From Chrysemys picta bellii (Eukaryota; Chordata; Testudines; Emydidae), in contig NC_088801.1 of NCBI RefSeq assembly GCF_011386835.1, forward strand, positions 17,036,824 to 17,100,823: a stretch of 64,000 nt of DNA. Reading direction: 5' to 3'. This document shows, piece after piece, positions 35,571 to 46,806 of this stretch. The notes below the pieces were generated by a model, which had not been told where the DNA came from, ran no database searches, and saw only the letters and a list, made by a program, of their open reading frames with translations. The first letter of the stretch is position 1. Each line of letters starts with the position of its first letter. The translations under genes and the position numbers were made by a program.

Positions 35571-36180
35571 TGACACCTATAGAGTGCACTGCCTTGCATC
35601 TTCTAAGACCTCTATGACATTAACTGATGAATCCTCACAACAAACCCTGAAAGACAGGTCTGTACATTTTAACAACAGGGAACAGACAGAGGGTGGTTTC
35701 TGTGCCAGCCCAAGGGGAGGAGGTGGCTAAAGTGGCTTTAAGCCACCTTTGCATTCCTGGATCCTCAGCTGTGTCGGGAGCCTAGTTTACGACCGATTCC
35801 TGGGGGTGCTCTATGAAACGCAGGACTGGCTTGGAATCACTGCAGTGCTGCCTGGAATCTCCACAGCATCACATACAGACAAGCCCTCTGTCACTCTTGG
35901 CATACCCCCTATACCAGAGCCTATGAAGAGGTCCTCAGACGGCTGCCTTACCGTTGACCATCACAGTGCCTGTACTGGGAAAATCCTCCCCTGGGGCAGA
36001 TCTGGGTTTTTTAGAGCCCCTTTGTGCTGCTCTGGTGCTTTTACCCAGCATTGAAGGGCCAGAGCAGGAGTGACGATGTTACCCAGATAATTTAAGTGAC
36101 TTATTCATGGCTATACCATGAAACTGAGACAGAGCCAGGCTTCCCATTCAGGAGTGCCCGAGACTGAGTCCCAAGCCGCC
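35571..36180 (+). repeat. MIR-like repeat with an inserted unassigned segment
   Basis: 35571-35690 (aatcctcacaacaaaccctg ... attttaacaacagggaac) and 36075-36180 (agtgacttattcatggctat ... gacagagccaggcttccc) look like two halves of one MIR-like copy. The 380 bp between them (about 35695-36070) starts with a hairpin (ggtggctaaagtggctttaagccacc) and is probably another repeat. The 101-codon frame there is not recognised. Confidence 0.45.
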
Positions 36181-36204
36181 TATATACCATCAGCAGCTTA
36201 TTTA

Positions 36205-36475
36205 CATATAAGGTGACTCTACGCTGCAACTGGGAGGTTTGATTTCCAGCCTGGGTAGACGGATACATGCTAGATCTGCTCAAGCTCGCTTGTTAAAAAT
36301 AGCCGTGGAGCCGTAGTGGCACAGTGGCAGCCTCTACAATACAGACTTGGGTGGTTAGCCTGAGCAGCTGCAGCCGCACTGCTAGTTTTAGCTCACTTGC
36401 TCAAATAGAGCTAGTGTGTATCTGTCTCTCCGCACTGGAAATAGCACTTCCCAGTTGCAGTGCAAACATAACCTT
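36205..36475. mobile_element. MITE, relative of the copy at 6797
   Basis: Left end ctacgctgcaactgggagg and right end cacttcccagttgcagtgc are inverted repeats. The body shares atctgctcaagctcgcttg and ttaaaaatagc with the element at 6797-7080. Confidence 0.6.
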
Positions 36476-36896
36476 TAGTTTATATGGAAAAAAATAAAAC
36501 AAATTCTCAGACTCACAGAAATGTAGGGCCAGAAGGGATCTCAAGAGGTCATCAAGTGTTTGAGGTAAGCGCTGCCCAGAGCCTGCACCCCTAAGCCCTC
36601 TGTGCCAAGTAAACATAGGGCATCCCTGACAGGTGTTTGTTCAATCTGTTCTTATAAACCTCCAATGACAGGAATTCCACAAACTCCCTGGGAAGCCTCG
36701 TCCAGAACTTAACTACCCTTGTCAGGAAAAACTTTCTACCTATATTACACCTAAATCTCTCCTGCTGCAGATTAAGCCCATTACTTCTTGTTCTTACCTT
36801 CTATGGGCACAGTGAACAATTGATCACCATCCTCTTTATAACGTCCATTAGCATATTGGAAGACTTAATAGGTCTCCCTTGTCATTGCCCTCTCGT

Positions 36897-37348
36897 GAGC
36901 AGCCAACCCTAGTAGTCTGAGCCAGAGTCCACAGTCATGAGACAGGGTCAAGTGTCAGCTGGGTCAGTATACCAGGAGGTCAGAGGCAGGAGACAACTGG
37001 AGATCAAGACCACAAGTCAGATGCCAGGAGTCACACTGAGTTGGGATGCCAGGAAACCAAGCCAGGGGAGCAGCAGCAGGAAGCACAAGGCACACACAGT
37101 CCAGAGCAGCACAGAGGCCAGTGGTTCAAACACCTTCCTGTTCTTGCTGCTGGCTTAAGTAGGGCCAGCGGGCCAATCTGCTGCTCTGGGACTCTGCCAG
37201 TTGGACCTCCTGGGTGAAGCCTCACACTGGGTCTGGGTGTCATTGGACCCAGGTAAGCAATTGTCAACAGTCTGCCTGGTGGAGGGTTGGAGCATGACTA
37301 CTCCCATAAGCCTTATTGCCCCAAGTTTGAGACCTATGGGTTATAACA
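36897..37348 (-). repeat. 3' LTR of the Ty3/gypsy element
   Basis: Shares with the other two LTRs gtagtctgagccagagtcc, ttgctgctggcttaagtagg, gactctgccagttggacctc and gtggagggttggagc. Ends tgggttataaca. The outer first 20 or so bases (tgtcacagcc) are missing or decayed, so the left border is approximate. Confidence 0.7.
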
Positions 37349-37392
37349 TACCCCACTTCCCTTGAGGTTTGGTCCAGGTTTCTCAGGGTATC

Positions 37393-38339
37393 TCCTATGG
37401 CAGGGATGGGCAAACTACGGCCCGCGGGCCACAGCCAGCCCACCAGCCAATTTAATCTGGCCCTCGAGCTCCTGCTGGGGAGCGAGATCTGGGGCTTGCA
37501 CCGCTCTTGCGTTCCAGGTCGGGGGCCGCTTCCCATGCACGTGCTGCGGCACTGCACAGCTCCCGAAAGCAGCGGCATATTCCTCCTCTGGCTCCTATGT
37601 TTAGGGGCAGTCAGGGGGCTCTGTACACTGCCCCTGCCTAAGCACTGCCCCCGCATCTCCCATTGGCTGGGAACTGCGGCAAATGGGAGCTGCACGGGTG
37701 GTGCCTGTGGACAGCGCAGCACGCAGAGCTACCTGGCCGTGCCTCTGTGTAGGAGCCATGGGGGACATGCCATTGCTTCTGGGAGCTGCTTGAGGTAAGC
37801 GCTGCCCAGAGCCTGCACCCCTAAGCCCCGCTCACGCTCCCACCCCCTGCCCCAGCCCTGATCCCCCTCCCGCCCTCAGAATCCCTTGATCCCAGCCCAG
37901 AGCACCCTCCTTCACCCCAACCCCCCCCAGCTCCAGCCCCACACCAGAGCTTGTGCCTCCAGCCAGAGCCCTCAGCCCCTCACACACACACCCCAACCCC
38001 CTGCCCCAGCCCGGAGCCCCCTCCCACACCCTGAACTCCTCATTTCTGGTCCCACCCCAGAGTCCACACCCCCAGCCAGATCCCTCACCCCCCATGCTCC
38101 AACCCCCTGCCCCAGCCCTGATCCCCCTCCTGCCTTCTGAAACCTCTCGGTCCCAGCCTAGAGTACCCTCCTACACCCCAAATCCCTCATCCCCAGCTCC
38201 ACCCCAGAGCCCGCACCTCCAGCCGGAGCCCTCACCCCCTCCTACACTCCAACCCCAATTTCATGAGCATTCATGGCCTGCAGTTTCCATACCCAGATGT
38301 GGCCCTCGAGCCAAAAAGTTTGCCCACCCCATCCTATGG
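37393..38339 (+). mobile_element. hAT-like MITE with perfect 8-bp duplication
   Basis: Element 37401-38331 between tcctatgg at 37393-37400 and 38332-38339. Left end cagggatgggcaaactacgg, right end ccaaaaagtttgcccacccca, inverted over about 15 bases. The 8-bp duplication and CA..TG-like ends suit the hAT superfamily. The interior from about 37800 is C-rich degenerate repeats (ccctgccccagccc). It sits between the chromodomain coding remnant and the rest of the same frame (FRAFHR on one side, YPEKPGP-like on the other). Frames inside it are not genes. Confidence 0.82.
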
Positions 38340-38400
38340 AAGGCCCGAAACAGGGCGGGAGCATGAATGTTTTCAGCTGGCTCCCAAGTGTGTTCCTCTT
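38261..38400 (-). pseudogene. Ty3/gypsy chromodomain remnant
   Basis: Minus-strand residues LWYLIDRKGYSQEEHTWEPA, then ENIHAPALFRAFHR, match the chromodomain found at the C-terminus of vertebrate chromovirus integrases (tryptophan and W-x-P-A-x-N-I-H pattern). In the parent element this domain targets integration to modified chromatin. It is cut off by the hAT-like insertion and isolated from the integrase core by stops. Confidence 0.75.
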
Positions 38401-38562
38401 GACTATAACCTTTCCTGTCAATCAGGTACCATAATTTTCCCACTTGACTTCATGAACAATGGATTTCTCTTGTGACCCAGTGGGGGCATTGCATGGTCTG
38501 TATGGGGAAATGTGTTCTTGATGTATGGTTTTAGAAGTGAGACATGGAATACCGGGTGGACT

Positions 38563-39394
38563 CTAAGAGACTGAGGGAGCTGCAGCTCGAAAGTGATCAG
38601 GTTGATTAGTTGCCAAACCTAGTACTGGCCAAGGAGATGATAGTTTAGTTTCTGGCATGGTCTGTCTGTCTATTGAAAGCAAAACCTTTTCATCTATGGA
38701 AGGACCCTGTTGTTGATGCTTCTCTGCATTTCTTTTGTAGTCCTCCTTTGTCTTCTGAGGTATCCTTTCATGTCCTCTTGGATGTGATGGATACATTGTA
38801 TTAGGTCTGAGGCAGATGGGTTGGGTGAGGATGTGGGTAGTTGTGGGTGGTACCCATGGTTGATGAAGAAAGGGCTATGGCCTGTAGATGCATGGTCTTC
38901 ACTATTGCACAAGAACTCTGCATAGGGTAGCAGTGGAGACCAGTGACCCTAGTGATGGCTGATGAAGCATCTTAAGTATTGTTTGACTGAGGATGGTAGG
39001 CAAAGGACAGCTGCACGTGAACTCCTAATAACACAGGGCCTCATGCCAGAAGCAGGCAGTAAACTGTGGCCCCCCAGCTGGAGATGACATGATCTGGGAG
39101 GCCATGAAGATGGACTATATTGTTTATCCAGAGGTGGGTGGTTTCCTCTGCTGAGGGTAAACCTGTGCAGGGAATGAAGTGAGCCATCTTAGAAATGCGA
39201 TATACCACTGTCAGGATGCTTGTGAAACCAATGGATTCTGGTAATCCAAAGAAATGGCCTCCCAGGGCTGAGATGGGGTGTCCAGACATTGGAGGAGACT
39301 GTAGGGTTTCTGGTGAGGGATGCTGGTGTGGGCAAACACCTACAAAGGTCTTTATTGTGGGGCGTATTTGGAGCCAACAGAAGAAATGGGACAT
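38563..39394 (-). pseudogene. Ty3/gypsy integrase remnant
   Basis: Fragments in several frames. VVYRISKMAHFIPC and LPSAEETTHLW, then LHGLPDHVIS, mark the integrase core. MCNSEDHASTGHSPFFINHG and LQCIHHIQED-like sequence mark its C-terminal half. The first catalytic Asp position (normally in VxDRxSKMAHF) is Tyr, and the Asp after VIS is also lost. Stops and frameshifts separate the parts, so there is no activity. Confidence 0.72.
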
Positions 39395-39689
39395 TAATCA
39401 TTGGATTTTGTATTGCCCTAAGTGTCCTGCGAAGGTGGAATTATGGCACAGTTGAAGAACTGCCACTCTTGCTGATCCTTGAGGAAACATAGATGGGGTC
39501 CCTCATAAACACAATTCCCTCCCGGGTGTCATGTGGTTCTCAGTTGATAATGGCCAGCTTGTTGGGTGGAATTCCATAGACAGAGGCAGAGTGGATGACC
39601 TCAAGCAGGTCCTGGTGGCTAACTGCATTAAGGAAATCATGGGTCTTGAGAATATGTAGGTCAAGGGTCCAGTCACTCGCCTCAGTGGA

Positions 39690-40045
39690 CTACTGCAGTC
39701 ACCAGTCTAGTCTGCCCTTCCTCCAGGGCCTCAGTCTGGCAGCAGTCAGCCAGAAGTTCCTTCTGCTCTGCTAGCCGGTCCAGCACTTCTCTAGCCCTGA
39801 TGCTCCTAAGCAGCCAGTCCTTCTCCCTAGCAGGCCAGGGAGAGACTGCCCTCTGCTCTGCTGAGCAGTCCTTTATATATGGCCCCTGCTGGCCTTGATT
39901 GGCCACTGCAACAAGCCACCTCCCAATTGGCTCGCTTAGTGAGCCCTCCTCTAATTAGAGGGTTCTGCTCAGGCTCCCTCTGGCCTGCTTTAACCCTTCC
40001 TCTTCCTGGTGTGGGGCAACCACCCCAGAACACATAGGTTTGGGG
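39690..40045. repeat. possible foreign LTR inside the Ty3/gypsy element
   Basis: GC-rich block starting near ctgcagtcaccagtctagtc and ending gtggggcaaccacccca. It includes a TATA-like tttatatatggcccc and a CCAAT-like gattggcc. It separates the integrase remnant from the gag remnant and does not resemble either. Borders and duplication were not determined. It could also be part of the element. Confidence 0.35.
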
Positions 40046-40392
40046 ACACATCAGAAACAGAAGGCAGCTTTGGCTCATGAAACCCCAGAACCACTGGTGA
40101 TTCCCATTGAACCATTCAGGCAAGGGTATTCCAGGTCCATGTTCAGGGCAAGACACTGCAGGCCATCTTCACAGCATGGTGTTCTCAGCTATGAGTTGCC
40201 TTACTTGCTCCTACAGCCATTGATTGTCCAAGGTCAGCTGCACAACTTGGGCCTGCAGGACTTGACTATCCACCTGGAGGCAGAGGGCTCATTTGTGTGA
40301 GTTCGATGCTACTGGTGGCCACAGTAGTGTTGCTGGGTCCATCCTTCTCACATCAGGCTCAGTCCTGCAGGATTACTATGGTCCAAACAAGC

Positions 40393-40828
40393 TGTCACAG
40401 CCAGGTTGTGGGCAGCCAGACTTAGCAGTCAGAGCCAGGGTCTGCAGTCGTTAGACAGGAGTCAAGAGTTGGCTGGGTTGGGATACTGAGAGGTCAGAAG
40501 CAGGAGACAAACGAGATCAACACTCTGAGTCAGGTACTTGGAGTCTTGCCAGGTTGGGATGCCAGGAAATCTAGCTGGGGTGGGGGAGGGCAGGCACAGG
40601 AAGGGACACAGTCCACAGCAGGGTGCATCCCTGTTGTTTGGACAGTTTCCTGTTCCTGCTGGTGGCTTATGTATAGCCAGCAGGCTCTGGGACTCTGCCA
40701 ATTTGACCTTAAGGGGCAAAGCCTCACACTGGAGGCTCCATGGGTCAGGGTAAGCAGTTGTCAGCAGACTTACAGGTGGAGGGTTGGAGCGTGGGCACTC
40801 CCATGAACCATTTGAGAACTGTAGGTCA
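40393..40828 (-). repeat. 5' LTR of the Ty3/gypsy element
   Basis: Begins tgtcacagccaggttgtggg as in the solo LTR at 48457 and carries ttcctgttcctgctggtgg and gcaaagcctcacactggagg. The outer end near tgtaggtca is decayed. The old CR1 resumes at 40829. Confidence 0.72.
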
Positions 40829-41031
40829 GTCTTTTCTTAAGACTAAACATGACTAGTTTTTTTAACCTTTCCTCAGAAGCAAGGCTTTTAAAACCCTTTA
40901 TCACTTTTGTTGCTTCCCTCTGAGATTCTCAATTTGTCCATATGCTTTCTAAAGTTTGGCACCTAGAACTGGACACAGTACTCCAGCTAAAGCCTCACCA
41001 GTGCCAAGTAGAGCAGGACAATTACCTCCAG

Positions 41032-42767
41032 GTCTTAGAATCATAGAATATCAGGGTTGGAAGAGACCTCAGGAGGTCATCTAGTCCAATGCCCTGCTCA
41101 AAGCAGGACCAACACCCACTAACTCATCCCAGCCAGGGCTTTGTCAAGCTGGGCCTTAAAAACCTTTAAGGATGGAGATTCGACAACCTCCCTAGGTAAC
41201 CCATGCCAGTGCTTCACCACCCTCCTAGTGAAATAGTTTTTCCTAATATCGAACCTCCTCCACTGCAACTTGAGACCATTGCTTCTTGTTCTGTCATCTG
41301 CCACCACTGAGAACAGCCGAGCTCTGTCCTCTTTGGAAACACCCTTCAAGTAGTTGAAGGCTTCTATCAAATCCCCCCTCACTCTTCTTTTCTGCAGACT
41401 AAATAACCCCATTCCCTTAGCCTCTCCGCATAAGTCATGTACCTCAACCCCCTAATCATTTTCGTTGCTCTCCGCTGGACTCCCTCCAATTTGTTCACAT
41501 CCCTTCTGTAGTGGGGGGACCAACACTGGATGCAATACTCCAGGTGGGGCCTCACCAGTGCTGAATAGAGGGGAATAATCACTTCCCTCGATCTGCTGGC
41601 AATGCTACTACTAATACAGCCCAATATGCCGTTGGCCTTCTTGGCAATGAGGGCACACTGCTGACTCATAATCAGCATCTCGTCCACTGTAATCCCCAGG
41701 TCCTTTTCTGCAGAACTGCTGTATAGCCAGTCAGTCCCCAGCCTGTAGTGGTGCATGGGATCCTTCCTTCCTAAGTGCAGGACTCATTAGATTTTTTTTG
41801 GACCAATCCTCCAATTTGTCTAGGTCACTCTGGACCCTATCCCTACCTTCCAGCGTATCTACCTCTCCCCGCACCTTAGTGTCATCTGCGAACTTGCTGA
41901 GGGTGCAATTAATCCCATCATCCAGATCATTAATAAAAATGTTGACAAAACTGGCCCCAAGACCGACCTCTGGGGCACTCCATTTGATACTGGCTGCCAA
42001 CTACCCATTGAGCCGTTGATCACTACCCATTGAGCCCAACTATCTAGCCAGCTTTATATCCACCTTATAGTCCATTCATCCAATCCATACTTTTGTAACT
42101 TGCTGGCAAGAATACTGTGGGTGACCATATCAAAAGCTTTGCTAAAGTCAAGATAGATCACATCCACTGCTTTCCCCATATCCACAGTGCCAGTTATTAC
42201 ATCATAGAAGGCAATCAGGTTGGTCAGGAATGACTTGCCCTTGGTGAATCCATGCTAACTGTTCCTGATGACCTTCCTCTCCTCCAAGTGCTTCAAATTG
42301 GATTCCTTGAGGACCTTCTCCAAGATTTTGCCAGGGACTGAAGTGAGGCTCACCAGTCTGTAGTTCCCCGGTTTCTCTTTCTTCCCTTTTTTAAATATGG
42401 GCACTATATTTGCCTTTTTCCAATCATCCGGGACCTCCCCTGATCGCCACAAATTTTCAAAGATAGTGCCCAATGGCTCTGCAATCACATCAGCCAACTC
42501 CCTCAGCACCCTTGGATGCATTAGATCTGGACCCATGGACTTGTGCATGTCCAGCTTTTCTAAATAGTCCTTAACCTGTTCTTTCACCATTGAGGGCTGC
42601 CCACCTCCTCCCCAAACTGCGTTTCCCAGTGCAGCAGTCTGGAAGCTGACTTTGTCTGTGAAGACCGAGGCAAAAAAAAGCATTCAGTACTTCAGCTTTT
42701 TCCACATCATCTGTCGCTAGATTGCCTCCCCCATTCAGTAAGGGTCCTACACTTTCCCTTCGTCTTA
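41032..42767 (-). mobile_element. younger CR1 LINE nested in an older CR1
   Basis: Element 41038-42761, flanked by GTCTTA at 41032-41037 and 42762-42767. The 3' end carries the CR1 octamer-like tail gaatcatagaat at 41038. Reverse transcriptase pieces on the minus strand, in order, are DWKKANIVPIFKKGKK and [20 protein letters not shown] (42255-42683), FINDLDDGI and SKFADDTKV (41731-42000, catalytic FADD intact), HLEYCIQCWSPHYRRDVNKL (41379-41756), and the C-terminal [16 protein letters not shown] block (41119-41412). About 1.7 kb, 5'-truncated, with several frameshifts. Confidence 0.82.
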
Positions 42768-44399
42768 CATATGATGCTCCTGTTAATACAACCAAGAATG
42801 ACAATAGCCTTTTTTCACAACTGCATCACACTGTTGACGCATAATCAATTTGTGATTCACTATAACCCCCCAGAGCCTTTTCAGCAGTCCTACTGTCTAG
42901 CCAGTTATTCCCCATTTTGTAGTTGTGCATTTGATTTTTCCTTCCCAGATTGTAGTAGTTTACACTTGTCTTTATTGGAATTTAATTGTATTGATTTCGG
43001 ATCCAATTCTGTAATTTTTCAAGCTCATTTTGAATTCTAATTTTGTTCTCCACAGTGCATGGAACCCCACCCAGCTTGGAGTCATCTGGAAATTTCAACC
43101 CTCTACTTGATTATGCAAGTCATTGAATAGTACTGGACCCAAGACAGACCCCCTGCACACTCCAGTAGCTATGCCCTCCCAGTTTGACAGTGAACCATTC
43201 ATAACTATACTTTGAATACAATCGTTCAACCTGTAGTGCACCCACCTTATAGTAATATAATAAAACACGCAGAAAGAGATAAAGCCTACTTTATAGGATT
43301 CCCACAGATGAATGTCCAAGACTGGGGACTAGCCAAGGCAGAGGCACTATAGGCCCACACCTAGGCCCTGGAGTAACCTGATGAATGCATGATCACCTTT
43401 CATTAACAAATAGAAACAGATTTCTAGCCCACATAGTTGTGAGAAAAAGCTTGAAAATGTGACCCTAATGTAACTGATGCAAGGACACCTGCTGAAGTCT
43501 GCAGGTAGGCTGAAAAAATAGCATAGAGGTATGAACATCCCCTTGCATCTCAATAAGGTGTTAACTCACTTCTCTGGGAGCTCCACCAACACCACCTTAG
43601 CAGAGAGTTGTGCATATGGCAGGAGGTTGAGCAGCAGGCCCAGCCAATACATATAAGAGATAAAAGGGAATATAACTAGGGCAACCTGTGGCTGAAGTAA
43701 ACACAGGGGTTCCTCCTGCTGCCACACCTGCCTCTTCTAGGATGCTGAGGGACCACTGCTGCCAGCCTTGTGTGGAAAGGAGCTCCCCCCTCCCTCCCCG
43801 ACGCTATCACTCCATGGAGGAGGGGGAGATGAGAACCACCGAGCAGGGGGAGCTGGGGCCTGACGGGTGAAGTCATAGGGGACAGGTTGTGGCGTGCTTA
43901 AGACCCCAGGTTGTCTTCATCTGTTCCTGCCAATGGGCAAAATGTAGTTGATTAAAGTTTGATCTCAAGAGTTATTAGAATTTTGTTTAGTAACCACCAA
44001 GCTCATAGCCTTGCAAACAAGTCGAGAGTCACAATATTTAATCTCCAAAACCTAGCAGCATGAATTATCATTAGAATCCACTTACCATAGTGATGATAAA
44101 ACAAAACATTTTTAAAGAAACCACAACCAATGGGTCCTCAGCCATTAATGGTTGTAATCTACACCTGCACCCGGGAGCCTGGGCGTCTCTTAAGTATTAG
44201 TCACAGGGTCAAACTGTGACTGTTACAATCAGGGCCAAATTATGGCTGGCCCTGCAGGCATGAATTACAGAGGTGAAAGTTTAAAGAGCCCCTTCTGCCC
44301 ACCCCAGCACAACTGCAGAGAAGACAGACATAATTTAGAATTAGTGTTACAGCATGGCATGATCTGATGACTTTGTCTCCCCTCAGGCTATAAACCTTG

Positions 44400-45780
44400 T
44401 GGGGAATGGGAGTTGTAACACTGGCGGACTAGGTGCCAGGTCATGCCAAGGCCCCTAGGTGTCAGCTGAACACTGACTAATACATAACTGGAACCAATCT
44501 GGCTCACCTGTGTGTTAGTGTTGTTACAACAAGTATTAGAGTTATACAAATGTGTTTAGTGTTCAGAGTTCATGAAATGCTTGTCAATTGCTGCATGCAT
44601 TAATCTCACTTACAGTGTCTCATGTTATAAAGTAATATTTAAGTGTTTGGTCTGTAACTGTAAATCACCCAACAGGAGAGAAGTATTAGGCAAGTGTGAA
44701 ATACTAGTTTGCCATAGGAGGTGTTATCTCCTGCCCAACCAAAGAAGGTCCACCAACACCAGACAAATCGTTGTGGAACATCAGAGGACAAAAGACTTTA
44801 TTGATTGCTCCCCCCTCCGCCCCCACGAAGAGGAGATGTGCAACTGAATTCCTCCCAGCAGCTGAACTTGCAACTTGAAGCAGAACAGGGGAAGGAATAA
44901 AAAGCCCTAAGAAGGAGAAACTGTATCTTTTATGCTGCTTGGACTCTAAATTTAAATTAAATTTAATGGAGATATCCCATCTCCTAGAACTGGAAGGGAC
45001 CTTGAAAGGTCATTGAGTCCAGCCCCCTGCCTTCACTAGCAGGACCAAGTACTGATTTTGCCCCAGATCCCTAAGTGGCCCCCTCAAGGATTGAACTCAC
45101 AATCCTGGGTTTAGCAGGCCAATGCTCAAACCACTGAGCTATCTCCCCCACTCCCCCTCTGAGAGGCAAGGATTACTAAGCATAAGCAAAAGCTCCCCAG
45201 TGGTTGGCCTGGGTTAGTCCTAAAGGACATATAGCGCCTGCTTATTATAGAAGCTTCTATTACGTTTTGAAAGTTAAGACTGGAACTCATTTTTGTGTCT
45301 ATATGTTTACCTGCTTTAACCTTGTAAATAATGTTCTTATTTCCTTTTCCTAGTTAATCAATTTTTAGATAGTTTATTACAGGATTGGATACAAGCGTTG
45401 TCTTTGGTGTGAGATCTCAAGTGCAATTAACCCGCAGTAAGTGATTGGTCCTTTGGGACTGGGATTAACTTGAATATTGTTGTGATTTTTGGTGTAAGGG
45501 GCCATCTATCACAAAGGCAGGCTTACCTAGGTGACAAGATTGATTGGAGTGCCCCAGGGGACTGTCTGTGACTGCATGTTAAGGCTGTTGTAGTGCTTGG
45601 GGAGTCTGCACATGATCCTTGGTTGGTGAAATCTAACTATAGAACTCACAGACGAATTGGGGTTTGTGCCCTGCTTCTTCACAGTCTGCCTTGAGGCTGG
45701 TCCTCATGCTCTTGAGACACTGCAAGACAGCTTGACAGGCCAACTTGAAAAGTGCTTCTTCCTGGCATAATCCCTAACAG
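44400..45780. repeat. probable LTR-type repeat carrying a SINE
   Basis: A long repeat-like stretch from about ttgtaacactggcggactag to ggcataatccctaacag. It has a TATA-like ggaataaaaagcccta near 44896 and a pyrimidine block ttatttccttttcctagtt near 45337. The SINE at 44968-45151 interrupts it. The organisation suggests a retroviral-type LTR and flank, but I could not place the ends or a duplication. No retroviral coding sequence was seen. Confidence 0.35.
44968..45151 (-). mobile_element. tortoise-type PolIII/SINE (tRNA head, CR1-like tail)
   Basis: On the minus strand it starts gggggagatagctcagtggt (A box in agctcagtgg), has the B box gagttcaatcc (plus 45088-45098), and then a linker. Its 3' part (ggtcctgctagtgaagg ... 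ttccagttctaggagatggg) resembles the 3' end of CR1. This head-plus-CR1-tail structure is the classic turtle PolIII/SINE and is the best taxonomic marker in the window. Flanking duplication not identified. Confidence 0.8.
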
Positions 45781-46442
45781 TACCCTGGAAAGACTAAGTC
45801 AGATTCTACCCTATGCTGTGGTCTCCGGCAGCACAGGGAGTTGAAATGGCCATTGCAGAATCCTCGTGTCCCACATAAAGCGGACATAATGGCTCTTGGA
45901 CAAAATATGGCCTTGTGAAAGGGGATGTCACTTATTGCATCAGAGCTTATGGGAACAAATAGTTTAAGAAATGTTGACTGTGTATTTCTAATTAAAAGGT
46001 AGCACATGCTAATCAAATAGCAAGCAGGAGGAATTGTACTAGTCCACTGAAGAACACATAGTGGAGGTAATTCTTTTCTTATTTATTTAAACCTTTTAGT
46101 TACCCTTGCTTAAACAGGGGCTGTATCTGGCACTCAGTCTGTGCTAGATTGTCACAGCTCTTACTCCGCCGCACAGAGTATGACTCTGCTACTCTGGCTG
46201 TGGTGAGAAGAGCAGGGTCTACTCATCTGATAATCCCTGCTGTGAGCAAATGGCTAGGGAGGAAGCAACGAAGTGCAGAGTGGGGAGCCATGGATTTGCT
46301 ACTTCTACCTACTGGAGATAGCTGGGTGCTGAGATGGGAGTGAGCTGCTCCACAGAAAGAGGTGAAGTAATTTTCTCTACCAGAGCAAGGGAGGAGTAAA
46401 TGAGTAGAGGAGTAGATGTGACTGAGTCAGAACTGGATCCAT

Positions 46443-46596
46443 GCTCTGCTCCTGAGGTGATACAGCCTTATTCAAGGCAGAGTATCTAGTTACAGATTAT
46501 ACATTGGTTGAACTCTTACAAAAAGCAATGGCAGTTTTGCATGAACAACTACTACAAGACCAGGCCATAGTACATGGAATACTCCAGTTGTAACCT
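46443..46596 (+). repeat. direct repeat, copy 1 (154 bp)
   Basis: Identical over 154 bp to 48284-48437. Similarity with small gaps continues to the left (gtgactgagtcagaactgg against gtgactctgagtcataactgg) and about 8 bases to the right. No coding sense found. Confidence 0.85.
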
Positions 46597-46806
46597 CTGG
46601 GCCAGGTTGCAACACCCTTACTCATCGAATAGCACCTTGCTCCACAATTGGTGTCAGTATCTGTACCTCTGGACTGGCAAACGAATGCAAAGAAAGTCCT
46701 TTTTTAAAAAGGACAATTTAGTAGCTAGGTTAGCTACTGCGATTAAACATTGTTTTACCAGGGAAAAAAAGCATCATTAATACCTATATAAAATATAGTT
46801 TTGTAC

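Larger units (their letters stand above)
36897..40828 (-). mobile_element. degenerate chromodomain Ty3/gypsy retrotransposon
   Basis: LTRs at 36897-37348 (3') and 40393-40828 (5') are diverged copies of the solo LTR at 48457. Next to the 3' LTR, in element orientation, is a purine tract (aagggaagtgggg, 37352-37364), as expected for plus-strand priming. Gag-like remnants (SSIELTQMSPLPPGG) lie near 40250-40310. Integrase and chromodomain fragments lie at 38261-39394. Reverse transcriptase, protease and most of gag are absent, so the element has a large internal deletion as well as stops. A hAT-like MITE interrupts it at 37401-38331. It is inserted in an old CR1. Confidence 0.78.
36507..43320 (-). 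mobile_element. old CR1 LINE split into three by later insertions
   Basis: Pieces 36507-36896, 40829-41037 and 42762 to about 43320 read as one minus-strand CR1 once the insertions are removed. The 3' end (cagaaatgtagggccagaag) is on the left. Then comes catattggaagacttaatag, next ttaagactaaacatgactag, and finally a decayed reverse transcriptase (IRWVHYRLNDCIQS, RGSVLGPVLF) near 43100-43260. The first gap holds a Ty3/gypsy element, the second a younger CR1. Part of the 3' end is replaced by a 39-bp patch (36560-36598) matching a hAT-like element. Confidence 0.72.
16584..46806 (-). other. largest NCKAP5 intron (about 30 kb)
   Basis: Individual repeats are listed separately. Stretches where I see nothing supportable are 16584-16940, 18652-18900, 19461-21626, 21837-24160, 24365-26540, 26600-27501, 29021-32003, 33200-34640, 34800-35570, 43321-44400 and 45790-46390. 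Many small open frames in these stretches were inspected and none has a recognisable domain, codon pattern or paired splice sites. Palindromic CAATGGGACT-type repeats are at 23455-23545 and 25085-25180. Confidence 0.5.

Noticed and set aside
35749..36054. 101-codon frame as a gene
   Set aside because: It lies in a segment inserted in a MIR-like repeat and has no recognisable domain or splice context.
37264..38366. Several proline-rich or cysteine-rich frames on both strands
   Set aside because: They cross the borders of the MITE and the LTR and share no domain. They are shadows of repeat composition.
45077..45151. Genuine tRNA gene on the minus strand
   Set aside because: Only the A and B boxes fit. 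The acceptor stem is not complete and the CR1-like tail shows it is a SINE.
44400..45780. Endogenous retrovirus with coding regions
   Set aside because: No gag, pol or env motif is visible. Only an LTR-like stretch is reported, with low confidence.
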